Below are positions 17,638 to 27,159 of a stretch of 64,000 nucleotides of DNA, one piece after another (position 1 is the stretch's first letter; each line of letters begins with the position of its first letter). Both the position numbers and the translations under genes were made by a program. This stretch comes from JAGMES01 sp023128035 (GTDB taxonomy: Bacteria; Bacillota; Halanaerobiia; DY22613). Where the stretch lies: NCBI GenBank assembly GCA_030627905.1, contig DAOVRZ010000003.1, forward strand, positions 46,435 through 110,434, given 5' to 3'. The notes below the pieces were generated by a model. The model saw nothing but the letters and a program-made list of their open reading frames with translations, did no database searches and had not been told where the DNA came from.

Positions 17638-19293
17638 TTATTCGACAGAGAAGATAAAATCATAAAGAGGTTGACCTCCATAATATAACTCAATATCCTG
17701 ATCGCTAAATTGGTCTTCAACTTTAGCAAGTAACGTCTCTGCCCTTTCCTCACTAACATCTGAACCGTAATAGATGGTAATTAAAAAGCTATCTTCTGTC
17801 ACCATCTTCGAAAGAAGTTCTAAAGAAGTTGATTCGAAATCGCTACCTACCACAGATATCGTACCATCCATAAGTCCTAAGCAATCTCCTTCACCAATCT
17901 CAATAGAATTGACCTTAGAATCACGCACTGCAATTGTAATCTCACCAGTCTTAACATCATTAACACTATTAATCATTCCATCAACAATTTCTCCAAATTG
18001 TTGTTCAGGATTTATACTCATTAAAGCACAGATACCCTGAGGAATAGAACGAGTTGGAATTACACTAACTTCTTTTCTGCTGATGTTTTTAACTTGTTCA
18101 GCAGCAAAAATAATATTCTTATTATTTGGTAAGATAATAATATGATCAGAATTAATTTTCTCTACTGCATCTACAAGATCCTGTGTACTAGGGTTCATCG
18201 ATTGTCCACCCATAACAACTTCATCGACCCCTAAACTTTCGATTATTTCAGAAAGACCTTCTCCAGCAGTAACTGCAACAATACCAAAAGTTTTTTTCTC
18301 TTTAGTTTTAATTTTTTCTTCTACTTCATCTAAGTGGCGATGACTCTGTTCAACCATGTTATCTATTTTTATTTTATTAAGAGAACCAAATTTCAGAGCA
18401 TAATCTAAAACTTTACCAGGATTGTTGGTATGTACATGGACTTTAGTTGCTCCCTTTGCACCAACAACTAATAAAGAATCTCCCATACGTTCAAGATGAT
18501 TACGAACTTGATCAATAGGTACTTCACCTGACATAATCAAAAATTCTGTACAATATTGAAATTCTATATCCATTGTAGATGGAGGAGTCGCACTAGGTGA
18601 TTTCTTTTCGAATTTCTGATTATCATAAACGGTTAGAGCATCTTCTACTGATAAACCTTTCAAAACTCTTAAAGCACCCTCTATAAAGAATAAATATCCC
18701 TGTCCACCTGCATCCACAACATTAGCTTCCTTTAAAACAGGTAAAAGTTCTGGAGTCATTTGAAGTGCTTCATTGCCTTTAGCGATAGCATCTTCTAATA
18801 CCTTAATAACATCTTCATTCTCCATAGCACTTTCTAATGCGCCTTGACCCATATATCTAGCAACAGTCAATATAGTTCCCTCAACAGGTCTCATAACCGC
18901 CTTATAAGCCATCTCAGAAGCAGAATTCAATGCAATTGCCAAATCGTTCGCATTCATCGTGTTTTTATTTTTGAGACTACGAGACATACCACGAAATAAT
19001 TGTGATAATATAACTCCAGAATTTCCTCTTGCTCCCATTAAAGCTCCTTCTTGTAACGCTTCAGCAATTTCACTAACAGATTCAGCGATGCAATTTTGAA
19101 CTTCTTTAGCTGCATTTAATACAGTTAAATACATATTAGTTCCAGTATCACCATCTGGAACAGGAAAAACGTTAAGTGAATCAACATAATCTTTATGCTC
19201 ATTAAGCCAACAAGTACCAGCTAAAATCATTCTCTTAAAATCTTTTGCGTCAATGTTAATCATTCGCTGATCAGATTCATTAGTATGTAGCAC
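17638..19293 (-). CDS. fakA: FakA/YloV-type fatty acid kinase (DhaL/DAK2 domain)
   Basis: It phosphorylates fatty acids bound to FakB proteins for phospholipid synthesis. The N-terminal DhaL kinase domain shows NVFPVPDGDTGTNMYLT (the Mg-ATP aspartates) and ALMGARGNSGVILSQLFRG; the middle has HVHTNNPG and the C-terminal domain resembles DegV. The length of 551 residues is standard. The GTG start at 19293 overlaps the end of asp23 by 14 bases and has GGGAGTGAG upstream; an ATG ten codons later (MINIDAKDF) lacks a binding site. The overlap suggests translational coupling. Confidence 0.92.
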   Translation of the reverse strand: MLHTNESDQRMINIDAKDFKRMILAGTCWLNEHKDYVDSLNVFPVPDGDTGTNMYLTVLNAAKEVQNCIAESVSEIAEALQEGALMGARGNSGVILSQLFRGMSRSLKNKNTMNANDLAIALNSASEMAYKAVMRPVEGTILTVARYMGQGALESAMENEDVIKVLEDAIAKGNEALQMTPELLPVLKEANVVDAGGQGYLFFIEGALRVLKGLSVEDALTVYDNQKFEKKSPSATPPSTMDIEFQYCTEFLIMSGEVPIDQVRNHLERMGDSLLVVGAKGATKVHVHTNNPGKVLDYALKFGSLNKIKIDNMVEQSHRHLDEVEEKIKTKEKKTFGIVAVTAGEGLSEIIESLGVDEVVMGGQSMNPSTQDLVDAVEKINSDHIIILPNNKNIIFAAEQVKNISRKEVSVIPTRSIPQGICALMSINPEQQFGEIVDGMINSVNDVKTGEITIAVRDSKVNSIEIGEGDCLGLMDGTISVVGSDFESTSLELLSKMVTEDSFLITIYYGSDVSEERAETLLAKVEDQFSDQDIELYYGGQPLYDFIFSVE

Positions 19294-19642
19294 CGATTCT
19301 CACTCCCTGAACATTGATATTTATTTTAGCAGGCTTAATTCCTGTCATTTTTTCAACAGTGTAATCCACCTTACCAAGAACATTGTTAGCAACTTCCATG
19401 ATGTTAACTCCATATTCTACAATAATATAGATGTCAATAAGTACATCATCCTTTTCAATTTTAACGGATACACCTTTACTTAAATTTTCACGTCCCAAAA
19501 GCTCTGCCAAACCGTCCTGTAATGTTTGTGAAGACATGCCAACCAGGCCATAACACTCAACAGCAGCGAGCCCAGCAATGATCGCAATAACTTCACGCGA
19601 AATACTTATTTTTCCATAATCGTTACTTAATTCTTGCCCCAT
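19280..19642 (-). CDS. Asp23/Gls24 family envelope stress response protein
   Basis: A small protein of 120 residues with the family pattern: GKISISREVIAIIAGLAAVECYGLVG at the start, then VSVKIEKDDVLIDIYIIVEYGV, and the C-terminal INVQGVRIG. Asp23 proteins are membrane-associated and linked to envelope homeostasis. It heads the operon asp23-fakA-degV-recG, a common Firmicute order, and has AAGGAGGGTATATA before the ATG. Confidence 0.92.
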   Translation of the reverse strand: MGQELSNDYGKISISREVIAIIAGLAAVECYGLVGMSSQTLQDGLAELLGRENLSKGVSVKIEKDDVLIDIYIIVEYGVNIMEVANNVLGKVDYTVEKMTGIKPAKININVQGVRIGATY

Positions 19643-19821
19643 TATATACCCTCCTTCACAAATCCACTTTACCTAGTCTTAAAATCTTCGATTTAAAGAA
19701 AATTTATTAGACTTTTTCTTTCCATAACTTTTACTCTTCAAATTATTCAACATTTTTTTCTTAAAATCCTTCTTATTTTTCTTAAAATCCTTCTTAATTT
19801 TCAATAAAATATGAATTTCAC

Positions 19822-19850
19822 TTGCATGACAGAAATCTTTGTGTTAGAAT
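19822..19850 (+). promoter_or_regulatory. Promoter of rpmB
   Basis: TTGCAT (19822-19827) and TAGAAT (19845-19850) are separated by 17 bases, a good sigma-A arrangement, 70 bases before the start codon. Confidence 0.75.
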
Positions 19851-19919
19851 TAAGAAGGCGCGTTCGCGCAAAACATTAGTATTACACTGTTTTAAATGTA
19901 ACATAAGGAGGTGTAATAG

Positions 19920-20150
19920 ATGGCACAGGTATGTCAAGTCTGTGGAAAAAGTGGCGTAAAAGCTAGATCCATCGTTAGACGTGGTAAGGCTAAAAGACTA
20001 GGCGGAGTTGGTCGTAAAGTTACTGGTATCTCTCTCAGAACTCAAAAACCTAACTTAAAAAGAGTTAAAGCTATTGTTAATGGTAGCCCTCAAAGAGTAC
20101 GTGTTTGTACTAACTGCCTTAAGTCTGGCCGGGTTGAAAGAGCCCTTTAA
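19920..20150 (+). CDS. rpmB: 50S ribosomal protein L28
   Basis: A structural protein of the large ribosomal subunit. It has two Cys pairs, CQVCGKSG at residues 6-13 and CTNCLKSGRV near the end, a zinc-ribbon form of L28, plus the typical NLKRVKAIVNGSPQRVRVC. At 76 residues it is longer than the usual 62-63 because of a longer middle loop. TAAGGAGGTG precedes the ATG. It is transcribed divergently from asp23, as in Bacillus and relatives. Confidence 0.96.
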   Translation: MAQVCQVCGKSGVKARSIVRRGKAKRLGGVGRKVTGISLRTQKPNLKRVKAIVNGSPQRVRVCTNCLKSGRVERAL

Positions 20151-20157
20151 TCACATA

Positions 20158-20192
20158 AAAAAAAGAACCTTTAATTTAAAGGTTCTTTTTTT
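20158..20192 (+). terminator. Rho-independent terminator of rpmB
   Basis: AAAGAACCTTTAA and TTAAAGGTTCTTT form a stem followed by a T tract, eight bases after the stop codon. Confidence 0.88.
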
Positions 20193-20197
20193 ATTGC

Positions 20198-20307
20198 TTA
20201 ACGACATTTCAGAAGGCGAGACTCCCCTCCTCTATAGGTAGAAGTGGAAACCTTACAACAATTTCAAAACTTCAGAGAGAGTTTGAATTTCCTTCTGAAG
20301 TCGTTAA
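20198..20307. repeat. Repeat R2, copy a (110 bp, TTAACGAC ends)
   Basis: It begins TTAACGACATTTCAGAAGG and ends CCTTCTGAAGTCGTTAA, imperfect terminal inverted repeats. The same ends bound a 109-bp segment at 33287-33395 in the opposite orientation. The inside differs more but keeps the order of small hairpins (a TCTATAGGTAG stem and an AAAACTTCAG/AAAACTTTAG block). It sits between the rpmB terminator and a GNAT gene. Confidence 0.75.
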
Positions 20308-20342
20308 AATTAAGAGATAATAACGGAGTTATTATCTCGGCA

Positions 20343-20849
20343 TTAATACAGTTTTCGACGCATTAAAACAGGTCGTGGTAAAAAATACCCCTTGAGAAGT
20401 CCATCTCTATATTTTAGAATTTCCTGATAATCTGTCGCAATTTTTTCAAAACCTAATTCAAGATAGAATTGAATTGCCCAATTTGCTTCAAAATGTGCAA
20501 AGAGAAGAATCTCTTTATATCCTTTGTCTTTGAAAGAATTACAGATCATTTCCATTGTCCTACTTCCGAATCCCAATCTATGGTAATCAGCATGAATATA
20601 GAATGCTGCAAAATATATCACCTCTGAAGATAAAGAATCCAAACCAATAAATCCAATAGGATCACCCAGATTGAGAATTAACCAAATTTCATACTTAGAT
20701 GAAAATTTGCCTTGATTCCTAAATTTATCAATCTGTCGTTCGAAAACTCCAGGTAAAATTGGTTTATACATAGGAAGGATAGATTCGAGTACTTCGGCTA
20801 AGTAGTCTAAATCTTTATCTTGCGCTTTTGTAAAATGTATACTCCTCAT
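20343..20849 (-). CDS. GNAT-family N-acetyltransferase
   Basis: A 168-residue acetyltransferase of unknown substrate. The acetyl-CoA-binding region is ADYHRLGFGSRTMEMICNSF (residues about 92-111), and LFAHFEANWAIQFYLELGFEK is the usual C-terminal strand-helix. The start has AAAGAGGTGACAGT upstream. It lies alone between rpmB and the formate operon; the substrate cannot be guessed. Confidence 0.85.
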   Translation of the reverse strand: MRSIHFTKAQDKDLDYLAEVLESILPMYKPILPGVFERQIDKFRNQGKFSSKYEIWLILNLGDPIGFIGLDSLSSEVIYFAAFYIHADYHRLGFGSRTMEMICNSFKDKGYKEILLFAHFEANWAIQFYLELGFEKIATDYQEILKYRDGLLKGYFLPRPVLMRRKLY

Positions 20850-20930
20850 ACTGTCACCTCTTTCTACTCTATCCTTGAATTCGTCGTAGACAAAAATTTT
20901 CCTTCATAACTTGTAACATTTTTCAATGAA

Positions 20931-20970
20931 AATTTAAAAAATAAACAGTGAAATGAATTCACCCCACTGC
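20931..20970 (-). terminator. Probable terminator of the formate operon
   Basis: On the minus strand CAGTG...CACTG encloses GTGAATTCATTTC and is followed by TTTATTTTTT, 24 bases after the stop of the formate transporter gene. Confidence 0.55.
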
Positions 20971-20992
20971 TCTAAAGTTATTATTATTAATT

Positions 20993-21865
20993 TTACTTTG
21001 CTGCTTGATTCACATCTGTCCGAATTTCCATCACTTCTTTTTTAGATTTTCGTTGATATAATACCCAATAAATTCCTCCAACGAAAATCGCTCCACCAAC
21101 AATATTTCCCAAAGCTACAGGAACAAAATTTTTCACCAACATATTCATCCCGTTTAAAGAGGAAAGAGCTCCTTCCAATCCTGCTGTTTCAACAACTAAA
21201 CTATTACCTTTAATAAACAATCCCATAGGTATAAAATACATATTTGCAACTACGTGTTCAAAACCGCTGACCACAAAAGCCATGATAATAAAATAACATA
21301 CAGAAACTTTTCCAGCAATATCTTTGGCTGCAGTCATAGCCCATACTGCTAGACATACCAACCAGTTACACATAATTCCTCTAAAAAATGCTTCTGAGAA
21401 TGTCAAATTTACCTTTCCATTAGCAATTTTTAGCATTGATGCGCCTACCAGGTGGTTATTACCTTCCCAAAGATTTGTCTTATACATAATATAAACTACA
21501 AATATTGCACCAACAAAATTTCCTATAAAGACTATTCCCCAATTACGAAACATTTTGTTCAAAGTAGTCTTACCATCTAGATAGGCCATAGAAATCAAAG
21601 TGTTTCCAGTAAAAAGGCTAGAGCCACAAATTAGTACTAGAATCAGTCCTACACTAAAGATTGAAGCAAATAAAAATTTTGCAACACCAAGTCCTAAATA
21701 TTGTGAAGTATCATGGCTCGCCATTGTCGATGCTACACCTGCAATAGCGATATATGCACCCGCTAAAAATGATGAAATCAATAGTGCATTCAACTTTTGA
21801 TTTGCCTTTTTAACTCCACTATTTACCGTTAATTGAGCAATTTCTGATGGAATATAATACCCCAT
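20993..21865 (-). CDS. Formate/nitrite transporter (FocA/NirC family)
   Basis: A pentameric channel moving formate (or nitrite) across the cytoplasmic membrane. The 290-residue protein has six hydrophobic segments; the family motifs are AGAYIAIAGVAS in segment 1, SLFTGNTLISM in the segment 2 half-helix, RGIMCNWLVCLAVW and SGFEHVVANMYFIPMG near segment 5. Being the last gene after fdhA in the same direction, formate is the likely substrate. The ATG at 21865 is chosen because AGGAGTGTGTGAA precedes it; the GTG nine bases upstream lies inside that binding site. Confidence 0.92.
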   Translation of the reverse strand: MGYYIPSEIAQLTVNSGVKKANQKLNALLISSFLAGAYIAIAGVASTMASHDTSQYLGLGVAKFLFASIFSVGLILVLICGSSLFTGNTLISMAYLDGKTTLNKMFRNWGIVFIGNFVGAIFVVYIMYKTNLWEGNNHLVGASMLKIANGKVNLTFSEAFFRGIMCNWLVCLAVWAMTAAKDIAGKVSVCYFIIMAFVVSGFEHVVANMYFIPMGLFIKGNSLVVETAGLEGALSSLNGMNMLVKNFVPVALGNIVGGAIFVGGIYWVLYQRKSKKEVMEIRTDVNQAAK

Positions 21866-21997
21866 TTCACACACTCCTTTTACTTTAATGTGATTATTTT
21901 ATTAAGTTCACCAATTTAATATTATATTCCATTTCAGGCATAAAGTCAAACGCCCTTACCCTGAAGAGCTCAAAATAGGATCATCTAATCTAAATAT

Positions 21998-24712
21998 TCA
22001 CACTTTTTCGACTTTTACTGCAGAAACCTTTAATTCAGGGATTTTTGCTTCTGGATCAAGTACAGGATTTGTTAAACAATTCGCTGGGCTTTCTGCATAA
22101 TGGAAAGGCATAAATAATTGACCAGTTTGTACCCTATAACATACTCTAGCAAAGGTTTCCACTTCCCCTCGTCGTGAAATAACTCTCACTCGATCTCCAT
22201 CTCGAATCTTAAGTTTGGCTGCATCTTTTTTGTTTATTTCAACATACGCATCTGATTCATACTCATTAATAGCTTTTGAACGTCTGGTCATTGTCCCAGT
22301 ATGGAAATGATATAACATTCGACCTGTCATCAAGATATATTGATATTCTTCATCTGGTTCTTCTGCTGGTGGAATATATGTAACAGAAAAGAATTTACCT
22401 TTTCCTCCATGAGCATGTGTTGCAAATTGACCAGCATGCAAGAACTTTGTGCCTTGATGTTTCCTATCCAAACATGGCCATTGAAGACTTTTTTCTTTTA
22501 GGCGATCATGATAAATACCACCATAAATCGGAGTCACTTTAGCAATCTCTTTCATAATCTCTTCTGCTGAATTATACTTCATCTCATATCCCATCCGTTT
22601 GGAAAGATCTGCGATTATTTCCCAATCTGCTCTTGCAAGGCCCGGTGATTCAATTGCTTTATTAACTAATTGAACCCTTCTTTCGGTATTCGTAAAAGTT
22701 CCATCTTTTTCTGCAAAACTTGAGGCAGGCAATATAACATCAGCAAACTCTGCTGTCTCAGTCAAAAATATATCCTGAACAATTAAAAAATCAAGACTTT
22801 CCAGAGCTTTAATTACATGGTTTTGATCTGGATCAGAGATAACAGGATTTTCTCCCATGATATACATGGCTTTTATATCTTCTCCTGATTTATTTAGCAT
22901 CTCTTGAATAGTTAGACCCACTTTTTCAGATAACTTAGCTTGCCAGATTTTTTCAAATTTCGCACAGTTAGCTGAATTATTAACAACTTGATATCCTGGG
23001 TAGACGTTAGGTAAGGCTGCTAAATCACAAGCCCCTTGCACATTGTTTTGCCCTCTCAAAGGATTGACCCCTGTACTTTCCCGACCAACATTACCTGTTA
23101 ACAGGGCCAAATTTGCTAAAGCTAAAACATTATCCGTACCAGTCTTATGCTGGGTAATCCCCATTGCATAATAGATCGCACCCCGATCGTTAGATGCAAA
23201 AAGACGAGCAGCTTTAATAATATCTTCAGCAAGAACTTTTGTTATCTTCTCTACTTTTTCAGGAGTATACTCTGCTACAATGCTCTCGATTATTTCAAAA
23301 TTAATAGTTCTTTTCTCGATAAACTCTTTATCATGAAGATTTTCCTTAATTATTACATGCATCAATCCATTAATTAAAGCTACATCTGTACCAGGTCTTT
23401 GAGCCAGGTTTACATTTGCATATGATGAAAGTTCAATCTCCCTCGGATCTGCAACAATTAACTTAGCGCCCTTTTTAATCGCTCTTTTTATTTTACTCCC
23501 AATCACTGGATGATTCTCTGTTGGATTTGAGCCAATTACAAAAATAACATCTGACCTTTCTACTTCTTCAATAGAATTTGTCATAGCTCCAGAACCAAAG
23601 GCTTTCTCAAGTCCTACTACCGTTGAAGCATGACAAAGCCGTGCACAATGATCTATATTATTTGTTCCAATTACTGCCCTCATAAATTTCTGCATCAAAT
23701 AATTTTCTTCATTTGTACACTTAGCAGAACTCAATCCTGCAATAGAATCACTTCCACATTTTATTTTTATTTCACTTAATTTATTTGCTACAAAATCCAA
23801 TGCTTCATCCCAAGAAACTTCTTTAAAGCTACCATCTCTCTTAATTAATGGAGTTGTTAAACGATCTGCATGATTGATATAGTCATAACCAAATCTTCCT
23901 TTTACACAAGATTCACCCATCGGATTTGGTGAATCTTTTTTATATACTGAGCCTACCTGAATGACTTTATTATCTTTTATGCGAAGTTCCAGTTGGCAAC
24001 CTACTCCACAATAAGGACAGGTGGTCTGGACTTTCTTAAAATCATAAGCCCTACCCCTTCTTTTTGATGGTTTATAAGTCAAAGCAGCAGTTGGGCAGAT
24101 CTCCACACACTGACCACAAAATACACAACTAGAATAATCTCCTCCTAAACCCTTATCAAAAGGAGTGGCGACTTTGGATTGAAAACCTCTATTTACAAAC
24201 TCAATTGCATAGGAAGATTGAATCTCTTGATCTACTCTAATACATTTACCACACAAAATACATTTATCTGGATCTACTTCGATAAAAGGATTTTCATTCT
24301 GAATCTCAAACCTAGATTTAGTTTTACTACCATAACTTGATTCGGTTACTCCATATTCATAAGCCAAATCCTGAAGAGAACAGTTACCATTTGCTTCACA
24401 AGTTAGGCAATCTAAAGGATGGTCTGCTAATAACAATTCCAAAATTGTCTTTCTAGATCTGATTACCTTATCACTATCTGTAAATATCTTCATCCCCTCA
24501 ATAACAGGAGTTGTACAAGCAGCGACCAGTTTATTCTCTCCGGATCTCTTACTTTCATCTATTTCGACTATACACATTCTACAAGCCCCAACATTGCTCA
24601 AATTTGGATCATGACAAAGAGTAGGAATCTTGATTCCTTTTTCCTGAGCTACCTCTAGAATCGTTTGGTCTGGTTTAGCCTTATATTGAAAATTATTTAT
24701 CGTTATCAACAT
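21998..24712 (-). CDS. fdhA: NAD-linked formate dehydrogenase catalytic subunit, Cys form
   Basis: A molybdopterin/tungstopterin enzyme interconverting formate and CO2. In order: [2Fe-2S] domain (C33, C44, C47, C66), His/Cys cluster (H98, C102, C105, C111), two ferredoxin motifs, a further [4Fe-4S] motif TCPYCGVGCQ (231-240) and the molybdopterin domains. The active-site motif is ARLCHAS with Cys360, where many relatives have selenocysteine. In the first ferredoxin motif, CILCGKCIRVD (151-161), the fourth cysteine is Asp161. The ATG overlaps the preceding nuoF-like stop (spacing two bases), so translation is coupled. With NuoE- and NuoF-like subunits it forms a soluble NAD-linked, perhaps ferredoxin-bifurcating, complex like HylABC-FdhF of other clostridia. 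Confidence 0.94.
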   Translation of the reverse strand: MLITINNFQYKAKPDQTILEVAQEKGIKIPTLCHDPNLSNVGACRMCIVEIDESKRSGENKLVAACTTPVIEGMKIFTDSDKVIRSRKTILELLLADHPLDCLTCEANGNCSLQDLAYEYGVTESSYGSKTKSRFEIQNENPFIEVDPDKCILCGKCIRVDQEIQSSYAIEFVNRGFQSKVATPFDKGLGGDYSSCVFCGQCVEICPTAALTYKPSKRRGRAYDFKKVQTTCPYCGVGCQLELRIKDNKVIQVGSVYKKDSPNPMGESCVKGRFGYDYINHADRLTTPLIKRDGSFKEVSWDEALDFVANKLSEIKIKCGSDSIAGLSSAKCTNEENYLMQKFMRAVIGTNNIDHCARLCHASTVVGLEKAFGSGAMTNSIEEVERSDVIFVIGSNPTENHPVIGSKIKRAIKKGAKLIVADPREIELSSYANVNLAQRPGTDVALINGLMHVIIKENLHDKEFIEKRTINFEIIESIVAEYTPEKVEKITKVLAEDIIKAARLFASNDRGAIYYAMGITQHKTGTDNVLALANLALLTGNVGRESTGVNPLRGQNNVQGACDLAALPNVYPGYQVVNNSANCAKFEKIWQAKLSEKVGLTIQEMLNKSGEDIKAMYIMGENPVISDPDQNHVIKALESLDFLIVQDIFLTETAEFADVILPASSFAEKDGTFTNTERRVQLVNKAIESPGLARADWEIIADLSKRMGYEMKYNSAEEIMKEIAKVTPIYGGIYHDRLKEKSLQWPCLDRKHQGTKFLHAGQFATHAHGGKGKFFSVTYIPPAEEPDEEYQYILMTGRMLYHFHTGTMTRRSKAINEYESDAYVEINKKDAAKLKIRDGDRVRVISRRGEVETFARVCYRVQTGQLFMPFHYAESPANCLTNPVLDPEAKIPELKVSAVKVEKV

Positions 24713-24713
24713 T

Positions 24714-26348
24714 TCATATCAACCCCTTCTTCAACCCTTTGCATTGGCGACTTAGACAGCGCTTTTCGTTGATATGAGCCTCATATTCATCTCGGAAAAA
24801 TTTTATTGTGCTCAAAACAGGATTTGGAGCAGTCTGGCCTAAACCACATAATGATGTTTCTTTAATCATTTCAGATAAAGATATTAATTTTTCGATATCA
24901 CCAGGTTCTCCTTTTCCCTCTATAATTCTTTCTAAAATTTCCAACATCTTCTTCGTTCCAACTCTACAAGGAGTACATTTTCCACAGGATTCATCCTGAG
25001 TAAAGTCTAAAAAGAATCGTGCAACATCTACCATGCAAGTATCTTCATCCATAATAATTAATCCACCTGAACCTATAATCGCTCCGATCTCTTTAAGGGA
25101 TTCATAATCAATAGGTAAATCAAGATATTCTTCTGGAACAGTTCCGCCAGATGGGCCACCTATTTGAGCTGCTTTGAATTTTTTACCATTTGGAATTCCA
25201 CCTGAAATATTATAAATAATTTCACGCAATGTAGTTCCCATGGGCACTTCTACAAGTCCAGTCTCATTCACATCTCCTGCGATTGCAAAAACTTTTGTGC
25301 CTTTGCTTTTTTCAGTTCCTATCCTGCTAAACCATTGACTCCCCTTAAGGATAATCGAGGGAATATTCGCAAAAGTTTCAACATTATTAATTAGCGTCGG
25401 TTTCCCCCATAGCCCTGAATTTGCAGGATATGGGGGTTTAGATCTAGGTTGCCCACGTTTGCCCTCAATAGAGGCGATAAGAGCGGTCTCTTCACCACAC
25501 ACAAATGCTCCAGCTCCTACTCGAATCTCTAAATCAAAAGAAAACTTTGTGCCAAAAAGATTTTGTCCAAGATATCCTGCTTTCTGCGCATCAGCAATTG
25601 CCTTTGTTAGATTTCTAATTACCAGAGGGTATTCAGCTCTTACATATATAAAACCTCGATTAGAACCTATAGCATAACCAGCAATTACCATAGCCTCGAT
25701 CACACTATGAGGATCACCTTCAAGAATACTGCGATCCATGAAAGCTCCTGGATCTCCTTCATCAGCATTGCAGACCACAAATTTTTGTCCATCTTGAGCT
25801 CTATATGTAAAATCCCATTTTAAACCCGTAGGAAAACCTGCCCCTCCACGCCCTCTTAAACCAGACGATTTGATCTCTTTAATTACTTTTTCTTGTGTCA
25901 TCACAGTTAAAACTTTCTTCAAAGCTTGATATCCATCTTTTTTAAGATAATCATTGATATTGTTAGGATCAATAAATCCCGTATTTCTTAAAGCAATTCT
26001 AGTCTGACCTCTAAAGAAACTCAATTTTGTATAGTCAGTTATTTTGTGACCATTTTCTTCTACTAAAAGTGATGCCACTACCTTTCCTCTTAGCAAATGT
26101 TTTTCAACAATTTTTTGGACATCAGTCACTGTGACCTTACCATAAAAAGTTTTATCTGGCATAATAATAACTGTTGGCCCCATACTACACGGACCCAAAC
26201 AACCAGTTTTTTTAATCACTTCGTGAATGCTATACTCTCCAAATAGATCATATCTCTTTAATACTTCTACAAATTTGGCTTCAATCTCTTTAGCCCCTGA
26301 CGATAAACAACCTGTACCTACACAGATGAATATCTCTTTCTTTCCCAT
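24714..26348 (-). CDS. NuoF/HydB-like diaphorase subunit of formate dehydrogenase
   Basis: A 544-residue FMN/NADH subunit: thioredoxin-like [2Fe-2S] start (CVGTGCLSSGAKEIE, CLGPCSMGPT), GRGGAGFPTGLKWDF, CNADEGDPGAFMDRS, and the [4Fe-4S] motif CGKCTPCRVG. It stops soon after with CLSRQCKGLKKGLI, so the C-terminal two-cluster ferredoxin domain of full HydB is missing, as is the GltD module of its paralogue at 8376-11408. The two are close in sequence throughout the shared part and probably arose by duplication. The start follows GAAGGGAGATAATT. Confidence 0.92.
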   Translation of the reverse strand: MGKKEIFICVGTGCLSSGAKEIEAKFVEVLKRYDLFGEYSIHEVIKKTGCLGPCSMGPTVIIMPDKTFYGKVTVTDVQKIVEKHLLRGKVVASLLVEENGHKITDYTKLSFFRGQTRIALRNTGFIDPNNINDYLKKDGYQALKKVLTVMTQEKVIKEIKSSGLRGRGGAGFPTGLKWDFTYRAQDGQKFVVCNADEGDPGAFMDRSILEGDPHSVIEAMVIAGYAIGSNRGFIYVRAEYPLVIRNLTKAIADAQKAGYLGQNLFGTKFSFDLEIRVGAGAFVCGEETALIASIEGKRGQPRSKPPYPANSGLWGKPTLINNVETFANIPSIILKGSQWFSRIGTEKSKGTKVFAIAGDVNETGLVEVPMGTTLREIIYNISGGIPNGKKFKAAQIGGPSGGTVPEEYLDLPIDYESLKEIGAIIGSGGLIIMDEDTCMVDVARFFLDFTQDESCGKCTPCRVGTKKMLEILERIIEGKGEPGDIEKLISLSEMIKETSLCGLGQTAPNPVLSTIKFFRDEYEAHINEKRCLSRQCKGLKKGLI

Positions 26349-26383
26349 AATTATCTCCCTTCAATTTGATTTAAATGAACATA

Positions 26384-26845
26384 TTAATACTTAGAGAGAA
26401 TTTCAGGTATCTTTTCAGGTTTCAATTGTCCATACACTTTCTCATCAATCATCATAACTGGTGCCATACTACATGTTCCAACACATCTAGTTATAGTCAA
26501 CGTAAAACGATTATCTTCACTGGTACCCCCAATCTCAACTCCCAATTCTTCTTTTATCTTTTCTAAAACTGCCTCTGCTCCCTTCACATAACAAGCAGTC
26601 CCCATACAAACTCCAATAGTATGCTTGCCCTTCGGAGCAGTTGAAAATAAAGAATAAAAAGTTACTACACCATAAACTTTACTGAAAGGTATATTTAATC
26701 TCTTCGCAACATAATTCTGAACCTCCAAGGGCAGATAACCTACAATATTCTGTACTTCATGCAAAACAGGGATCAAGTTTCCAGACTGACCATTATACTT
26801 TTCAATAATAGAATCTAACTCATGAAAGTCTTGTCTATCCATCAT
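26384..26845 (-). CDS. NuoE/HydC-like [2Fe-2S] subunit of formate dehydrogenase
   Basis: A 153-residue NuoE-type protein with CMGTACYVKGAEAVLEK and CVGTCSMAPVM. It is the first gene of the nuoE-nuoF-fdhA-formate transporter operon and a paralogue of HydC at 11812-12300. Two adjacent ATGs are possible starts; AAAGGGG lies upstream. Confidence 0.93.
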   Translation of the reverse strand: MMDRQDFHELDSIIEKYNGQSGNLIPVLHEVQNIVGYLPLEVQNYVAKRLNIPFSKVYGVVTFYSLFSTAPKGKHTIGVCMGTACYVKGAEAVLEKIKEELGVEIGGTSEDNRFTLTITRCVGTCSMAPVMMIDEKVYGQLKPEKIPEILSKY

Positions 26846-27159
26846 TCAACCCCTTTTCATTTTATCAGTCAAGATATTTTATTTGCTAACACGCCGATTT
26901 ATGTACTAATTCAACTAAATAGAATATAAAAACCATGTAATTGTGAACTGTTGTAATAGTAGATTTAGGGAAATGGTAATTTTTTGTAATAAATACATTA
27001 GGAAAATATGTGACGTTTTAAGTCAGCTCGACACCTAAAAAATCAACTCAAAAAGACCCAATTTACTCAAAAAAATAAAAAGAACTCCCAACGTGCCTTT
27101 TAGCAAGCGTCAGAAGCCCTTTTTGTATACTATGCTTTTTTTATTGAAATGTGACTTTT
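26846..27159. other. Intergenic region between grdD and the formate operon
   Basis: It contains the grd terminator (27069-27116). The rest, upstream of the NuoE-like gene, is AT-rich; I see no convincing promoter boxes or small gene. Confidence 0.4.
27069..27116 (-). terminator. Terminator of the glycine reductase operon
   Basis: On the minus strand CTTCTGACG pairs with CGTTGGGAG (with G-U pairs), with a further TGC/GCA stem inside, followed by TTCTTTTTATTTTTT. It lies about 45 bases after the grdD stop. Confidence 0.7.
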
